Shown here: positions 19,165-31,069 of the stretch, piece after piece
Numbering within the stretch: position 1 is the stretch's first letter
How the letters are laid out: the number at the start of each line of letters is the position of its first letter
Origin: Megalonaias nervosa
Taxonomy: Eukaryota; Mollusca; Bivalvia; Unionida; Unionidae
Reading direction: 5' to 3'
DNA: 64,000 nt
Assembly (NCBI GenBank): GCA_016617855.1
Contig: JAECUM010017361.1
Span: forward strand, 1-64,000
Notes under the pieces: generated by a model
What the model saw: the letters and a program-made list of their open reading frames with translations, nothing else
Databases searched by the model: none
Told to the model about the DNA's origin: nothing
Translations under genes and position numbers: made by a program

Positions 19165-21360
19165 GTTACGAAAAGCAGTTGACTGAAACAGCTATAATGA
19201 GAACCATATAATTTATGCGAGCCAAATGGCTGCTATGCTCTGCCGAGGAGGTTTAGGAGACAAAAGATGGTGAAGCCAATCTCTTCTGCACGAGCCTTTT
19301 CCACAATTCCAAGGAGAGCGCTGGGGAGCTATTACAGTATGACATGCGGATGCGATTGATTTGGGAACTGAGAGCCCCGCAATTGCCAAAATTCATGGAG
19401 TCTTTGTATGTCTTCTTCCCTCTCTATGCTTTGCTGCATGAAATTAATGGCTTTGTGAAGCTGCGAAACCTCAGGCAAATTGTTCACTAGATCGCCCCTT
19501 GGGGTTTGCATGGACATGTTGAGATGCTGAAACTCAAGCAACGACAGAAATGGTCTCCTATTATCTGCTTAGTAATTGAGTTATGACATTCTTGACGTCA
19601 GTTTCAGTCTCATCTGAGACCTTCGTGAAGTTTTGCATTTCGGCGGCTTCTATTACTAGGTCGGTCAGGAGTTTTCTTTTTCTTCCCTCCTTCTTTATGG
19701 TCCGACTGTTTTTAGCTTGTCTTATCGCTCCAATGCTTGCGGACTACGCTGGATCTGTGCGGCATAACGTTCTGAGAGCGGCGGCAGTCAATCTGCTATT
19801 TGCTCCGAATATAGACTCCTACGTTGTCGAAACGATTGGTCCCTTGGAGACCACTTAACCCCCTCGCTCAGTCGGATGTTATGAAAGTTGCGTTTGCGCA
19901 ATTGCTTTGACACCACATTTGCTTTAATGAGTCTGCGAGACAGTCGTTTAAGGTCGCTGTTGGGTGTTGGTATTATGGAAGCCAAGTGTGTTGCTGAATG
20001 ATTGGACCTTGTATTGCATGGCCTGTGCGACTCCACGGTCGATAGAGAAGCGTTGTAAGCTCATCAAACTCACTAATTGTGATGTGGGTGTCCGTGACCT
20101 GCATTACGTTATCGGTATTCAAGTTAATCTTGCGTTTCTGGAGGACGCGTGCATGTTTGAACCCTACCAAATGGTCTCCTGTTCGGAATTCGTCTGTGGC
20201 ATGCGGTGTTTGCTGAGCCCAATAATTCACACTGTCTACGGTGTCATTAGTGATTGTGATGGTGAAGCGTGTGCGGACTCATCTCAAGACCATATCAGCT
20301 CATTTCATGATATAATTTTAAGATTGTGGCGTACAGCCAGCCCGCGGGCTGGATGATTCTATCTCGTCATGAGACTATCGTAATTGGCTGCGATTCTAGT
20401 GCGTATTATGGCAGTGCAGGGGTGTGATCTTGAAGATCCGGCTTCCGTTGTAGGGTGCTGGCGAACACATCGCCATTGCAAGCGTTTACGTTAACGTCAA
20501 GAGCTTGTTGTACTGGTTAGTTCTGGTATTGATCGCCATTATTGTGAATGATATGTGTTTCTTATGTCGTTTCACAAGCTTGCAAATCCACTCTAACTCG
20601 CTTACCCTGCTGGGAAACACTTCATCGAAGAGGATGGCGTAGTATGGCGAGACGTAATGTATGTAAACACCGCATCATCTTCATCGTCACATGGCGTTAA
20701 CAGAGCAGAATGTGAAGCGTTTTGGGGGGTCAGTGCTTTACGGCATCCAGAGTTGTTGCGATTAACATTTACTTACCGAGGGTGAGAGGTTGCTGTGCGT
20801 GTGGTGGTTGTGGTTCGGTATCAAGTATTGTTTTCAGTAAGTCCACAGTGTCACTCCATTCGCCGAGCAGCCCTGCGATGTAGCAGTTTATATCTCAGTC
20901 GACTTTTCTGGGGTGTCTGCTTCTATAAGCTGAGCGGACTCTAATTATCCAACTCATTGTTCATTTGCAGCTTTTCTGCTCCACAAAGGTGGGTGAGGTG
21001 GGGTGGAGTAGTAGGAGAACTACAACGGACCATTGGTTCATTGCGTTTGTTGGAAGACTAATACAGTGTTCAACATGTAATAGGCCCACATCTTCCCAGG
21101 ATTTTTAGTAAGAAGCGAAACTCGTCTGTATCAGGGCGCTAGTGGGACTCTTGATCTGAAGGAATATTGTATATATGGTCATGGCACAATCTGTTCGTAA
21201 GGCTAATGCACTGTTGCCCACGTCGCTGGTCAACAGGTGTTAAGTGCACGCTCATACCATCGAGAACAAGAAGAGAGATTGGACTGTGTCCCTCCGAGAT
21301 GTCGCGCCGCACCTGATCGGTAACAAGAGTAAAGTAGGGAGCTAGCTCAATCTGCGGCCT
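19165..21360 (-). pseudogene. unrecognised protein-coding relic in a GC-richer island
   Basis: Several long minus-strand stretches read as ordinary protein, broken by scattered stops and shifts: near 21350-21070 (LAPYFTLVTDQVRRDISEG, LVLDGMSVHLTPVDQRRGQ, RFLLKILGRCGPITC), near 20690-20530 (YAILFDEVFPSRVSELEWI, CKLVKRHKKHISFTIMAIN), 20290-19973 (FTITITNDTVDSVNYWAQQ, INLNTDNVMQVTDTHITIS), near 19690-19570 (LLTDLVIEAAEMQNFTKVS) and 19541-19165 (RGDLVNNLPEVSQLHKAIN, ALLGIVEKARAEEIGF). Composition is clearly less AT-rich than the surroundings. One large or two or three medium genes on the minus strand are implied. I do not recognise them. They could be a retroelement gag, a gene of a large DNA virus or a host gene lost to decay. 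Confidence 0.4.
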
Positions 21361-21582
21361 GCTCTAATGGTACATATATATTTCTATCATGTCTTTGTAG
21401 AGTGTCCCCAAACGGTAGATAAGGTTGGTCACATACATGCTGTCTTATTCAAGAGGTCGTTATTCATATTCATCAATGTCTTTAGCCAAATATATAGCTG
21501 ACATTTCTATACATTTATTCAGTGTCACTATCAAATTTATATTTAGTTAGGTTTTGTTTCTAGTATGCGATGTCCCATGACT

Positions 21583-21768
21583 CTAAAGCCATCGACAAAC
21601 CCGCTTGTCTTTGACTGTTATTTCCTTTCCTTCTTTCATGAACCTATCAACTGTATAACCCTTGATGAATAAAATACAGTCTTTGATCGGTATCGCTTGT
21701 TTGCCTTCATTTTGGCTCGGTATGACTTTTACTCCTTCATCTGCTTTATTTTTAGCCAGTCTCTTCAT
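21583..21768 (-). CDS. short unrecognised basic ORF (61 aa)
   Basis: An open minus-strand frame, MKRLAKNKADEGVKVI..., ending KEITVKDKRVCRWL. It is rich in Lys, reads as protein-like sequence, and lies downstream of the Gypsy reverse transcriptase fragment on the same strand. It may be part of that element or unrelated. No domain is recognised. Confidence 0.25.
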   Translation of the reverse strand: MKRLAKNKADEGVKVIPSQNEGKQAIPIKDCILFIKGYTVDRFMKEGKEITVKDKRVCRWL

Positions 21769-22063
21769 GATTATGTGCCTTTACTAACATGAAATATTAT
21801 GAATGAACATATGCATTTATCTGAGGTAATTAAAATCCGAACTGTATTGGTTATGTGCTTGAATTCTATACCTTGCCTGTTAATTGATAATGGTAACACA
21901 CCTTTTGTTCTGTTATTCCTTTACCACAGACAAGGCATATGTCAGTTAAATTGGAATGTTGCTTATATAAATCTGTAAAGACCTTTGATTTATCATTTAT
22001 CAGTCTTAATGCTTTGCAGACAAGTTTTGTAATCTTATCAAACGCATTCTCTTCTTTGGTGTC

Positions 22064-22810
22064 TTAGTCCAACGGAAATTGCAAATACCATACAGTAAGG
22101 TCCATCTCTCTATGATATTGACCCTTTCCGAGTTTATCCAATGTTTCATCTATTCTACGCATTGGTTTTGAATCAAAATATGTGACGTTTTTAGACGTTG
22201 GTAGCATACGCAAAATTGCAAAGTTTATCTCCATTTTTACTAGTACCACTGGTTCTGCCCATGGACTGTCGGGTGGTTCCATCAAATCTGCACCGTACAT
22301 TTGTTGTACTTCGTTTTTAACGCATTTTCTTACCGCATATGGTAATGGATGGGGGTATTGTTGTAATGGCTCCGCGCACTTGACTTTTAAGGAGTGGTGT
22401 ATTAGCTATGTTTTTCCCCTTACGTTCGTCACGGCCTCTACGAAATTTATTTTCGCACAATTGCGTCAACTGCAGACTCTGTTCCGGAGGAACAGGATCT
22501 GCTACTTTCACATCTTATATACTTTCGTGCATATAAACCAAAGGATTCTCTGTGAACCCATCAATAGGCATGTACTCTTGAACAGGAGAGTTAGCCAGTA
22601 TGCATAGAACTTAAGATGCAATATCACTTCTCTTTCATCGGCCTTACACATTGGTCAGTCATACCTTGGTTTCAACATATTCGTATGATAGGTCTTGATC
22701 TATTTGTTCGTTATCTTATTTGGTAGTTCAGCGGACGCGTGTGATCAACGACTCCAAACGGCCCTTCCACTGCGCTAATAGTCTGCTTCAGAGAGTTTGG
22801 AGAAAAACGA
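22064..22810 (-). pseudogene. Ty3/Gypsy pol fragment, integrase end before reverse transcriptase (Gmr1-like order)
   Basis: Reading the minus strand from about 22800: a GPFGVVDHTRPLNYQIR segment resembles the GPF-x-VV C-terminal module of Gypsy integrase. Broken sequence follows, then PPEQSLQLTQLCENKF, a linker typical of the region before reverse transcriptase. Next comes LMEPPDSPWAEPVVLVK and FDSKPMRRIDETLDKLGKG to the edge of the first catalytic motif, where it stops (TVWYLQFPLD). The usual Gypsy order is RT-RNaseH-IN, so an integrase end upstream of RT points to the Gmr1-like clade known from several animal groups. Frameshifts separate every piece. Most of RT, and all of RNase H and gag, are not seen. 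No LTRs were found. Confidence 0.6.
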
Positions 22811-23446
22811 GAGCCTTCTGACCAATCTGATCTTTTCTTTTACGAGTACGCTTATCATAATAGCATCAATCCTGAACTTGTCTCAGTGGTCCAATAAATT
22901 CGGAACTACTTTTCAGCTTAGTTCTTTTTTTCTAAAAAAAAAATATTATTTCAAAGATATCAAGTTTTCAACCAGACATTTGTATATTTATTTTTAACTT
23001 TTTACGGCTCGCTACCTTGCTTGCTAATTAATGTACGCTCTCTAATATTTGTTTCCCTGCAGCATCATAGCAGACGACAGCTGTACTTCAGTGGGATTAG
23101 TTGAGTTATATTTTAATGTGAAATCGTACAACAGTAACAACGATTGATCATCTCCATCTGTTTGTAGGTCTAAGATTTTAAACAAAACAATAGCGTAGTA
23201 AACATCCCCAGTAGGTAACAAGAGAAATTGCTCATTATTAATCGTTTGTATATCGTATTATTTTACTATGGACCAGTTCTATCTCTATTTACAATTTTCA
23301 GTCAGGAATCAGGGCAAGTGTAAGCTCGGTTGACATAGTAGTAAAAGCAGACCCACACTCTGAAGTTTTGTTTTAATTCTTGTGACACATTTAAATATGA
23401 TGACCGTAAATAATGACAGTCCTGGTAGAAATTGTTTGAACCTTAA

Positions 23447-23503
<57 letters not shown>

Positions 23504-24120
23504 ACGAACAATATTATTGGATATTATTCCTATTTATTTCAGCTAATAAATAGCCTAATGACTACAATCTGAGTATAAATGACATTAATTTTAATTGAAA
23601 ACAATGCTCGTGGTCTTTTCATGTCCCAGTACAATGAAAATTTATTGCAAACATTTACTGTTGTCCGTCCATGTTCTAGTACCATGAGAAGTTAAGTAAA
23701 ATATCATAAGACGCGTCTTTTTCGAGAAAGTAAACATGTACTGATAAACTAAATTGAATCAATCAACACTCTGATTTTACTGACAACAATAGTTATAAAT
23801 ATTCTACAGATAAAGTGCATTCAAAAGAGTTTCGTAGGATTCATCGATGTAAGTTAAATGGATATTCTCTCCTCAGTAACCTTTAGGCATAGTCATTCAT
23901 GTTTATAGCGTGTCTATAGCAGTAACAACTATTACATAACCTTCGAAGTCTGACTCAATTGTAAAAAAGCAACAAACCAAGAAATATCATTTTCGACACA
24001 CTTACATGATATAGAAGCACACACTGTGGATATTTTAAAAGGAATGTAGCTATCCACTGAAGTCAGCTTTACATCTTAAGCAAATTATATCGGGACGCAT
24101 CAAATTGCTTATCCAACAAT
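22811..24120. other. no gene; contains a (GA)n tract
   Basis: Low-GC sequence; a GA tract of about 50 bp occupies 23451-23500. Nothing else was recognised. Confidence 0.5.
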
Positions 24121-24289
24121 TACTGTGGTTTTAGCCCGATCCGAAGAAACCTCTATCTCCTTTTCCATCTCAAAAAAAGCTTTCATTTCTGCATTTCGAA
24201 TATTGATGGCCGGTTCGTCCATATTCCAACTTTTCTTCTATGTTGCCTTTACGAACGCGAAAATGATTAGAACAAGGGATATAACTCAC

Positions 24290-24433
24290 ACTGTGAGCTC
24301 CATGGTGTACCGCTTGATCCGTAGGTCAGCAATACTTATAGTGTGCATGCCCCTGTATCTGCACAGGACGTTCGCCAGACGAGACAGCTTGTATCGACAA
24401 TCTTCCCAAATGCCACCGGGCCAGGTAACCACC
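24290..24433 (-). CDS. candidate host exon, unrecognised
   Basis: A 144-bp minus-strand interval bounded by a good acceptor (pyrimidine-poor but TTTCAG at its 5' side) and a strong donor (GTGAGT). It is fully open in one frame and rich in Trp, Cys and Arg (VVTWPGGIWEDCRYKLSRLA, RYRGMHTISIADLRIKRY). Just downstream another open stretch (MDEPAINIRNAEMKAFFEME, then SSDRAKTT) precedes a GTAATT donor. I cannot name a family. An isolated exon of a larger gene, or a gene fragment, is plausible. Confidence 0.35.
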
Positions 24434-25689
24434 CTGAAATTATAATTGCATGTAACCTCTCTGACAAATCAAAATATCCGAAAATTGGACTTAAACGTTT
24501 AACTCACTACCCCCTGGCGCCACGTTTGTGTGTCAGAAGGTAGTACCCTACTTACGAGCTCTGTAGCGTCATGGTCATTTAAGATACACCGATATGGGTG
24601 GTATTACAGAAAAGTAGACAGATGTACTCTAGAAGGATACCAAATAATCTGAACTTCTATTCGCATTACAAAAGACCCGATTTTTTTGCACCCAAAATTC
24701 GCCCGTTGTCGGAATCGGATTTTGTGTCCGGATTTTAGACTTTTCGACCTCGGTTCTAAAGCAGACCGGTCTGAACTGCACACAGACAGGCGAAACTTTG
24801 CAAAAAGTTGGATAAGTTGGTGATTTCAAGTAAAAAGTGGCCAGGACACGAAAATGATAGGTCCAATACCCCCCTCCCCATAATCACCCCCACCCACCCA
24901 CTCAACTTTTACCCTTCTGCACATGCGCGGGCGAAATAGTCAATGAAAAACGACGTTTCGAACACAACTAGGCATCAGGCAACACGGAAATCTCTTGGAC
25001 GCAGATATTTTTGTTTGTATTCAGAAGAAATGTGTTTCCTACTCGCATTTCAGGCTAAAATGACAAAATCTCCAGGGGTTAATGAGTTAAGGTACTGACA
25101 TTTGGCATGAAAGAACCGTTCACTGATTATACTGAAATTTCACAAGTACAATTTAGAAACCCCGATGATAACTATTTATTGGTCCAAATAAGAAAATAAC
25201 AATAAACACCACAGTTAAATCACTAATAAAAATTATTAAAAACAATCTGTCTCAGTTGGTTACAGTATGTTATTCTGTCAATACCATCCTATCATGGATG
25301 TCACACGGATACACCAATGTGAAGTTCTTACTTCTTCATTTGAAGAAGGATGTTTCACAATGCTTGTCCAATAGCTCCAATGATTTCGTTGATCTGTATA
25401 TCAATGCGTGACACGAAAGAATAAGTCACTAATTTCCCCGATTATTTGCGACTTTTATTAAATAATAATTGGAAATTAATAAGTTTGAAAAAAGATAATA
25501 AGGTAGTTTGGATGTGGTAAGAGTAATCATATAATTTTCATGTGCCCGAAACAGGGCCCTGACCCTTATGGTCAAATTATGAAAGCCATGGTGGGTGAAT
25601 GCATACCATACTAATATGTCTACACAGTGTCTCACAAATCGCACAATAAATAAGTCCAAGATAAATTATGTCTGGAAGGAATATTCTTG

Positions 25690-26090
25690 TGTGCTAAACT
25701 GATCTGAAGCTCGTTTCTTGTTCTAAATATCGTAAGATTTGCAGATTTTCGTTATATAATATGCAGCTGTTTGCTGTGTTCGTTCTAAATATTGCAAGAT
25801 GCGAAGATTTTTGTTACATGTGAATGCAGTTGCTTCCTGTATTCGTTCAAAATATTGCTAGATACGAAGATTTTTGTTACATGTGAATGCAGTTGCTTGC
25901 TGTGTTCGTTCTAAATTGTGCAAGATACGCAGATTTTAGTTATATGAATATACATTTACTTGCTGTATTTCTTTTAAACATTGCAAGATACGCAGATTGT
26001 TGTTACATGCATATGCAGTTACTTGCCCTATTTCTTCTAAATATTGCAAGATACGCAGATTGTTGTTACATGAATATGCAGTTACGTCTC
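25690..26090. repeat. tandem array, period about 62-66 bp
   Basis: Five to six units containing ATTGCAAGATACGCAGATTG, TTGTTACATG and GCAGTTACTTGC. The open frame through it (25887-26093) follows from the repeat. Confidence 0.8.
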
Positions 26091-26866
26091 TGAAAATGCG
26101 AAATACTCAGTCTACTATTTAGCATAGCAATTTATTTGAAATTGCATTTTGATCCTTGAGAAAATGACGATAAATGGCAAATGACGTTTAATTACGTAGT
26201 GAATATTTTATAACATAGGACAAGAAATATTAACTTCGTAGAGATTGAAATTTTGAACTAGTACGCGAGTAGTAAGGGATTTCAAACAGAATGACCACTC
26301 AAATATTATATTTATTTATATACATGAACATTAAAATTAAAATTGGAAAGTTATTAGACGAGTAATATTTTATTCCCAGTTGCATGTAGCTTGTGTGTTT
26401 TGCAGAGTATGCCATTTTGCTTGTATATCTCATGAAAGTTGTTTCTTTTTGGAGTGCAGATTTAATATTAGTTATAGTTATAGCTATATATTTAATACTT
26501 ATACCACTAGACCGGTTGTGGTTGGTTTATTTCCATCATTCAGATTTGTAAATTCTAGAGTCAAAATCTGGAACACAACCAAAAGAAACCCAAAACAATC
26601 CCATATTGACCTCAAAATCAAAATCGAGTTCATTCTGATACTGCTGTTTGACTAGACACCCAGGCCGTATGATAGGTGTTCTAAGCATACAACATGAGGT
26701 CTTGTGTATTAAACCAACTAAATTTTCCTGGTTATTTTTTTAAGAAGACAAAACTCATTTTTTAAAAAAGAAGAAATACTATAATTAGAGCACAGTCCAC
26801 GATATGTGCCTGCAATAATATTGGTTATACACGAAGCGTAATATTTTATTCTGATCTTAAGATACG

Positions 26867-26867
<1 letters not shown>

Positions 26868-26940
<73 letters not shown>
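26868..26940. repeat. (TA)n microsatellite
   Basis: TA tract of about 70 bp. Confidence 0.95.
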
Positions 26941-26944
<4 letters not shown>

Positions 26945-27079
26945 GTTTATATATAAGCTCCTGACTAACCGCTTGACAACCCCGCGAGCGGTCAACGATG
27001 TGATGACGTAATCATTCACAACTAGCAGCGTGATTAGACTGGTCAACGGACCATTTGAAATTCAGTTATGCGTCTGTTG

Positions 27080-27345
27080 ATTGACAGTCATTGTACTTGA
27101 CCGATAGGTCAATTTCACATGCAGTATTGTTGAAAATTCGATTTGATTGATATTATTCGTACTGAAAGGGTATGTCTATTTCAGATTCAATACCGTTGAT
27201 GAATTGATCTGATTAACATTCTTCGTATTAGACCAATAGTTGAATTTCAGATTCGATAATGTTGATAGATTGATTTGATTGACAGCCTTTGCACTAAACC
27301 GGTTGGTCAATTTCCGATTCAATAATGTTGATAAACTGACTTATT
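27080..27345. repeat. tandem array, period about 62 bp, four copies
   Basis: Units contain GACCGATAGGTCAATTTC, GATTCAATAATGTTGAT and TTGATTTGATTGACA, with clear divergence between copies. Confidence 0.65.
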
Positions 27346-27377
27346 TCTTCAGCAATCATATGTTCATTTGTCTGTCT

Positions 27378-27695
27378 ACCATCATACCCAAGCAGATTAT
27401 GAAGCATCACAGGAAATTTTGTTTTGATGGGGTAAATTAGCAACTGTAAATTGCATGCACGGTGTGCAGCTTATATATAAATAAAGCATTATCTAATATG
27501 TGAAATTTCTGTATTATTGATTTACTTTCGAGGGATCAAACAACTGAAATCGCTTCAATCCTGGTTATTATTTCGCTGACTACTACTGTGTATATTTCCA
27601 CAACGGAGGAAAGCAAATATACAGTCATAGATTAATCGGGTCTAATATTCGCAAACAGATCCGCATAGCCGGCAAAGCTGCTTGGGTATGATGGT
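27378..27695. mobile_element. MITE-like segment with perfect 18-bp inverted ends
   Basis: ACCATCATACCCAAGCAG at 27378-27395 is exactly complementary to CTGCTTGGGTATGATGGT at 27678-27695. The interior of about 280 bp is non-coding. Target duplications are not evident, so the class is undetermined. Confidence 0.5.
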
Positions 27696-28388
27696 CACCT
27701 GATTATGTAAGGAGTCGCAGCAGCAGCAAAGGCGCCATTAAGCTTAATCCCGAACAGCTTGGAAAAATAAAAAATGTTCAGGCTGGCTCCGCTGCAGTTC
27801 ATTGATGCGTTACAGTTTCTGAATTCTAGCCGGACAAGCTAGTCAGTAACTATGCGGCTTATGGCCTTAGGTCACAATTAATAGTTCCGGTTCAGTACCC
27901 ACGAATGTAGTCCCAGTCTATTTTTAGATCATTTTTTCCTGTCTCCGTTTGGTGGTGATACAAGAGTTAGATTTAGGCATTCTTGGTAAGGATTTAAAGG
28001 CAATTGTTTATTCTTTAGAATATGAGCTTATGGTGTGGTTGTCTGTGTGTATTTTGGCGACAGTGCACGGTGAGTAATAAGGCCTTGGTGATGATCCGGA
28101 AGTGAAATCTGTGTTCCATTGCATGGTGTTTTGTTTACAATTCAGCCTCTCAAAATAATGCAGGTCAACCCTTGACAAGAACTTCACCGTAAAGTCATCT
28201 TTGAAGGTATTTTAGATTAACATATGATTTGTATTGATTGTCACACAGTGGAAAGTTCAGTACTGAGAAACAAATGTAGAGAATATATAGTAAAATTAAT
28301 TGTGTTCTATGGCCTTATGACAATGATCGTTTTTACAATTACTGGTTGATTTGACACCACTAACCCTGACAAGTAGAATTTGAATACG

Positions 28389-31050
28389 AGAAAATTAGTA
28401 TATCACTACGAATACATGAGCGGATAAGACAGGTTTTTTGAAACTCTATTCCCACCCAAAGAGCAAGTTCATTGTTTTTTTTGTCTCGCGACGGTGCTTC
28501 CGCCAACTACTATGAACATGCAAACAAAATCTGGTTAGCGTTTGGATGTTAATACCTTGATTATCATCATGACCTTAATTTGAAAACAGATATGATTCTG
28601 CTCGCGGATGTCTGGGAGACGTTTCGTGATACAGCCAAGCGTGTGTACAATCGCAGTCTTGCTCATTACTTTTCGTCATCGGGACTGGCTTAAAAGGCAC
28701 AGCTGTCAAAAGCCAAAGTTGAGGTGGAAATACCAACATAGATCAACATCTGTTTATTGAACGTGGTATAGGTAGCAGTATTCCCATGTCGAGTCACCAT
28801 TACGTGCGCTCCAACAACCAAACGCGGGCTGATATGACCCCGCAATCTCAAACAGTTACATAATGATTCTTTTCGGCAACAATCTATATGAATGGGTATT
28901 GATGCAGCCCATGAATGTCGGCGGGGTTTCAGTGGGTCGATCCAGAGAGCATAAATATTCACAAGTACGACAGTGACAGCGACACTGAGCACTTTTATGA
29001 AGTTGCTTCACAAATCTTAGAACGACTATCCGCTAACACCAGAAGTGCTGTTAGCACCCAGCTAGCGGTTGTCCCCGTATCAGTGTGAGATTATAAATGA
29101 TACTGGACACAAGTATATATTAGCTCCTAAGCAAGTACAAAACCTGAGAGCTGAAAGCAACTACGTAGTTCACATTGTTACGTGTAGGCTCGTACAAAAG
29201 TAACAAAACAAAAGAGTGAAGTCAACAAACTTTGTCAATTTTAACAAAATAATTTATTTCCCTAGAAAACAAGATAAAAATGTGAAATAGGACTTACGGT
29301 TTGTGAATATAATCCAAAATTTAATCCTAGAATTGAAAAATATAAGTCCTATCACTAAACAGTTCTAATTGAATCCAGGTTCGAATCTCGATGAAATTCC
29401 AATATGGAAGGCGATGACGTCAGATGAGGTCGTTATACTGATGGCAACAGTTCCTCGTTGAAACACAATTTATAATGTTCTGTTTAGAATTCCAGCATAA
29501 ATTTCCACTGAATGTCTTTGTCACAGAACTTTTATAAAGAAAAGCACTTGTGTTGTTTTCTAGAGAATTTAAATTATTAAATTCCAAAAAATAGATGAAC
29601 TTCAGAACAAATTGGCAACAACAATAAAAACCTCTTGAGCCCTCAAGGTTTAAAATACGACTGATAAATCTACTAGAGAGCGCCCGTTTTAAGCCGCGAT
29701 TTTAAATCACATGGTGGCTCACGTGATCACTAATTAAACAGCGCAGTAAAAAAAAAATATGAAAATTTTCACGTAGGCTAGAATAGCCCTATCTAAGAAT
29801 CAGATTCCCACACTGGAATAAATTAAAAAAGAAAGGCTGTTTACAATTAAGCTAACACGTGGGTCGAACATGACCTTGATAATAGCCAATCATTTTCGCT
29901 TAGTGTTTACAAAACGTCTCAACCAAGGTGAGCTAAAAATACTGATAATGTAATACCTTTTACTTTCAAATCAGAAGTGAATTTTCCGAAAAATAAGATT
30001 CAAATCCAGTGAAAAGTATCATTACAATAAAATGTAATGAAACAAAAATAAAATAAAAAAGAATTTAAAACTAACACACAAGTATTTAAATTACATATTC
30101 GTAACAACATGCACGATTTTTAATTATATTTGCTGTTGAGCATGCATGTGTCATGGATCCATTTGGTGTTTAAGTTCACTAGAGCGCATGGATAGCCCAA
30201 TATATTCAAATGAATATGGATCTGCGCACAAAGGACACGAACGAGGTTGAAAAAGATTTATTCCACTCGTGAACACCGCTTTACGCAAGAAGACTATGGA
30301 AAATCGTCCGAAACGGAATCTCTTCGACCTTTTGAACAAGACAAAGCTTCTAAGGCTTAGTGCTGAGCAGACATTCGAGTCCTGAAAGATGTTCAATGGT
30401 GGATTCATTGCAGTACACAGTGAAAACATCGAAGCTGAAGTTGACAACGTCAATCTACATTCACGCGTTAGTGCTGGACTTATCCAAACTGCTCATATAC
30501 GAGTTCTATTATAATACGATCAAATCAAGATGCTGTACACTGGCACCAATTCAGATCTTATCCATATTTACCACCAATGATGTGTACACGGACATGGACG
30601 AGGCATCGCTGGTAAATGCGTCTGACATCAGAGGGTATCCGAAAGATCATCCATTGTCCAGTAACGAACAAATTGTTGGTAAGTTCAAAGATTAGTGCTT
30701 GTGCAAGTCTATCGAGGAATATATAGGACTACGCCCCAAAATGTACGATATCGTGGTTGGCTCGGGTCTAACCAGTGGATCCCGAGGATTCTATTGAAAC
30801 ACCAAGAAGTCTGAAGTCTTCTACGCATGATTAAGCAAAAGGACCTTCGGCACGATATGTATGTGGAATGTCTTCGCTAGCTACACGAATTTCAGCATGA
30901 GGCAAATCTGATCCGGTCAAGGAAACATTTAACGGGTGCCTATTGTTGCAACAAAGAATGTTTGTCCCCGCTTGACAACAAGCGATAGTTATTCCCTGAT
31001 GGAAGCAACTACTTACGCGTACGGGCACACATCGATCACAAAATGAAGGT
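28389..31050 (+). pseudogene. protein-primed family B DNA polymerase (adintovirus/Maverick-like), split by a solo LTR
   Basis: Plus-strand frames in the expected order: YHYEYMSG, one stop, then DRFFETLFPPKEQ; YEHANKIWLAFGC; DLNLKTDMILLADVWETF; GNNLYEW (the SLYP-region analogue) with a one-base slip into GFQWVDPES-like sequence; DYPLTPE and YQCEIINDTGHKYIL up to 29175. A 931-bp solo LTR follows. After it come MHVSWIHLVFKFTRAHG, QKTMENRPKRNLFDLLNK, VLDLSKLLIYEFYYNTIK, TNDVYTDMDEASLVN, EYIGLRPKMYDIVVGSG and, near 30835-31040, DLRHDMYVECL then NLIRSRKHLTG. The catalytic YxDTDS site is degraded (reads TNSDL near 30550). Stops and slips are numerous. Family identity is strong; N-terminal exonuclease sequence upstream of 28389 was not found. 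Confidence 0.8.
29176..30106 (-). mobile_element. solo LTR, family TGTTACG, copy 2
   Basis: Starts TGTTACGTGTAGG and ends CATATTCGTAACA. Perfect 4-bp duplications ACAT lie at 29172-29175 and 30107-30110. It is the reverse-orientation relative of 2475-3346. It interrupts the polymerase relic, whose reading continues on both sides. Confidence 0.85.
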
Positions 31051-31069
31051 AGTTCCGTATCCGTAAGAA

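Noticed and set aside
19583..20356. Plus-strand ORFs in the GC-richer island
   Set aside because: The minus strand gives more protein-like composition and longer connected readings; the plus frames look like shadows.
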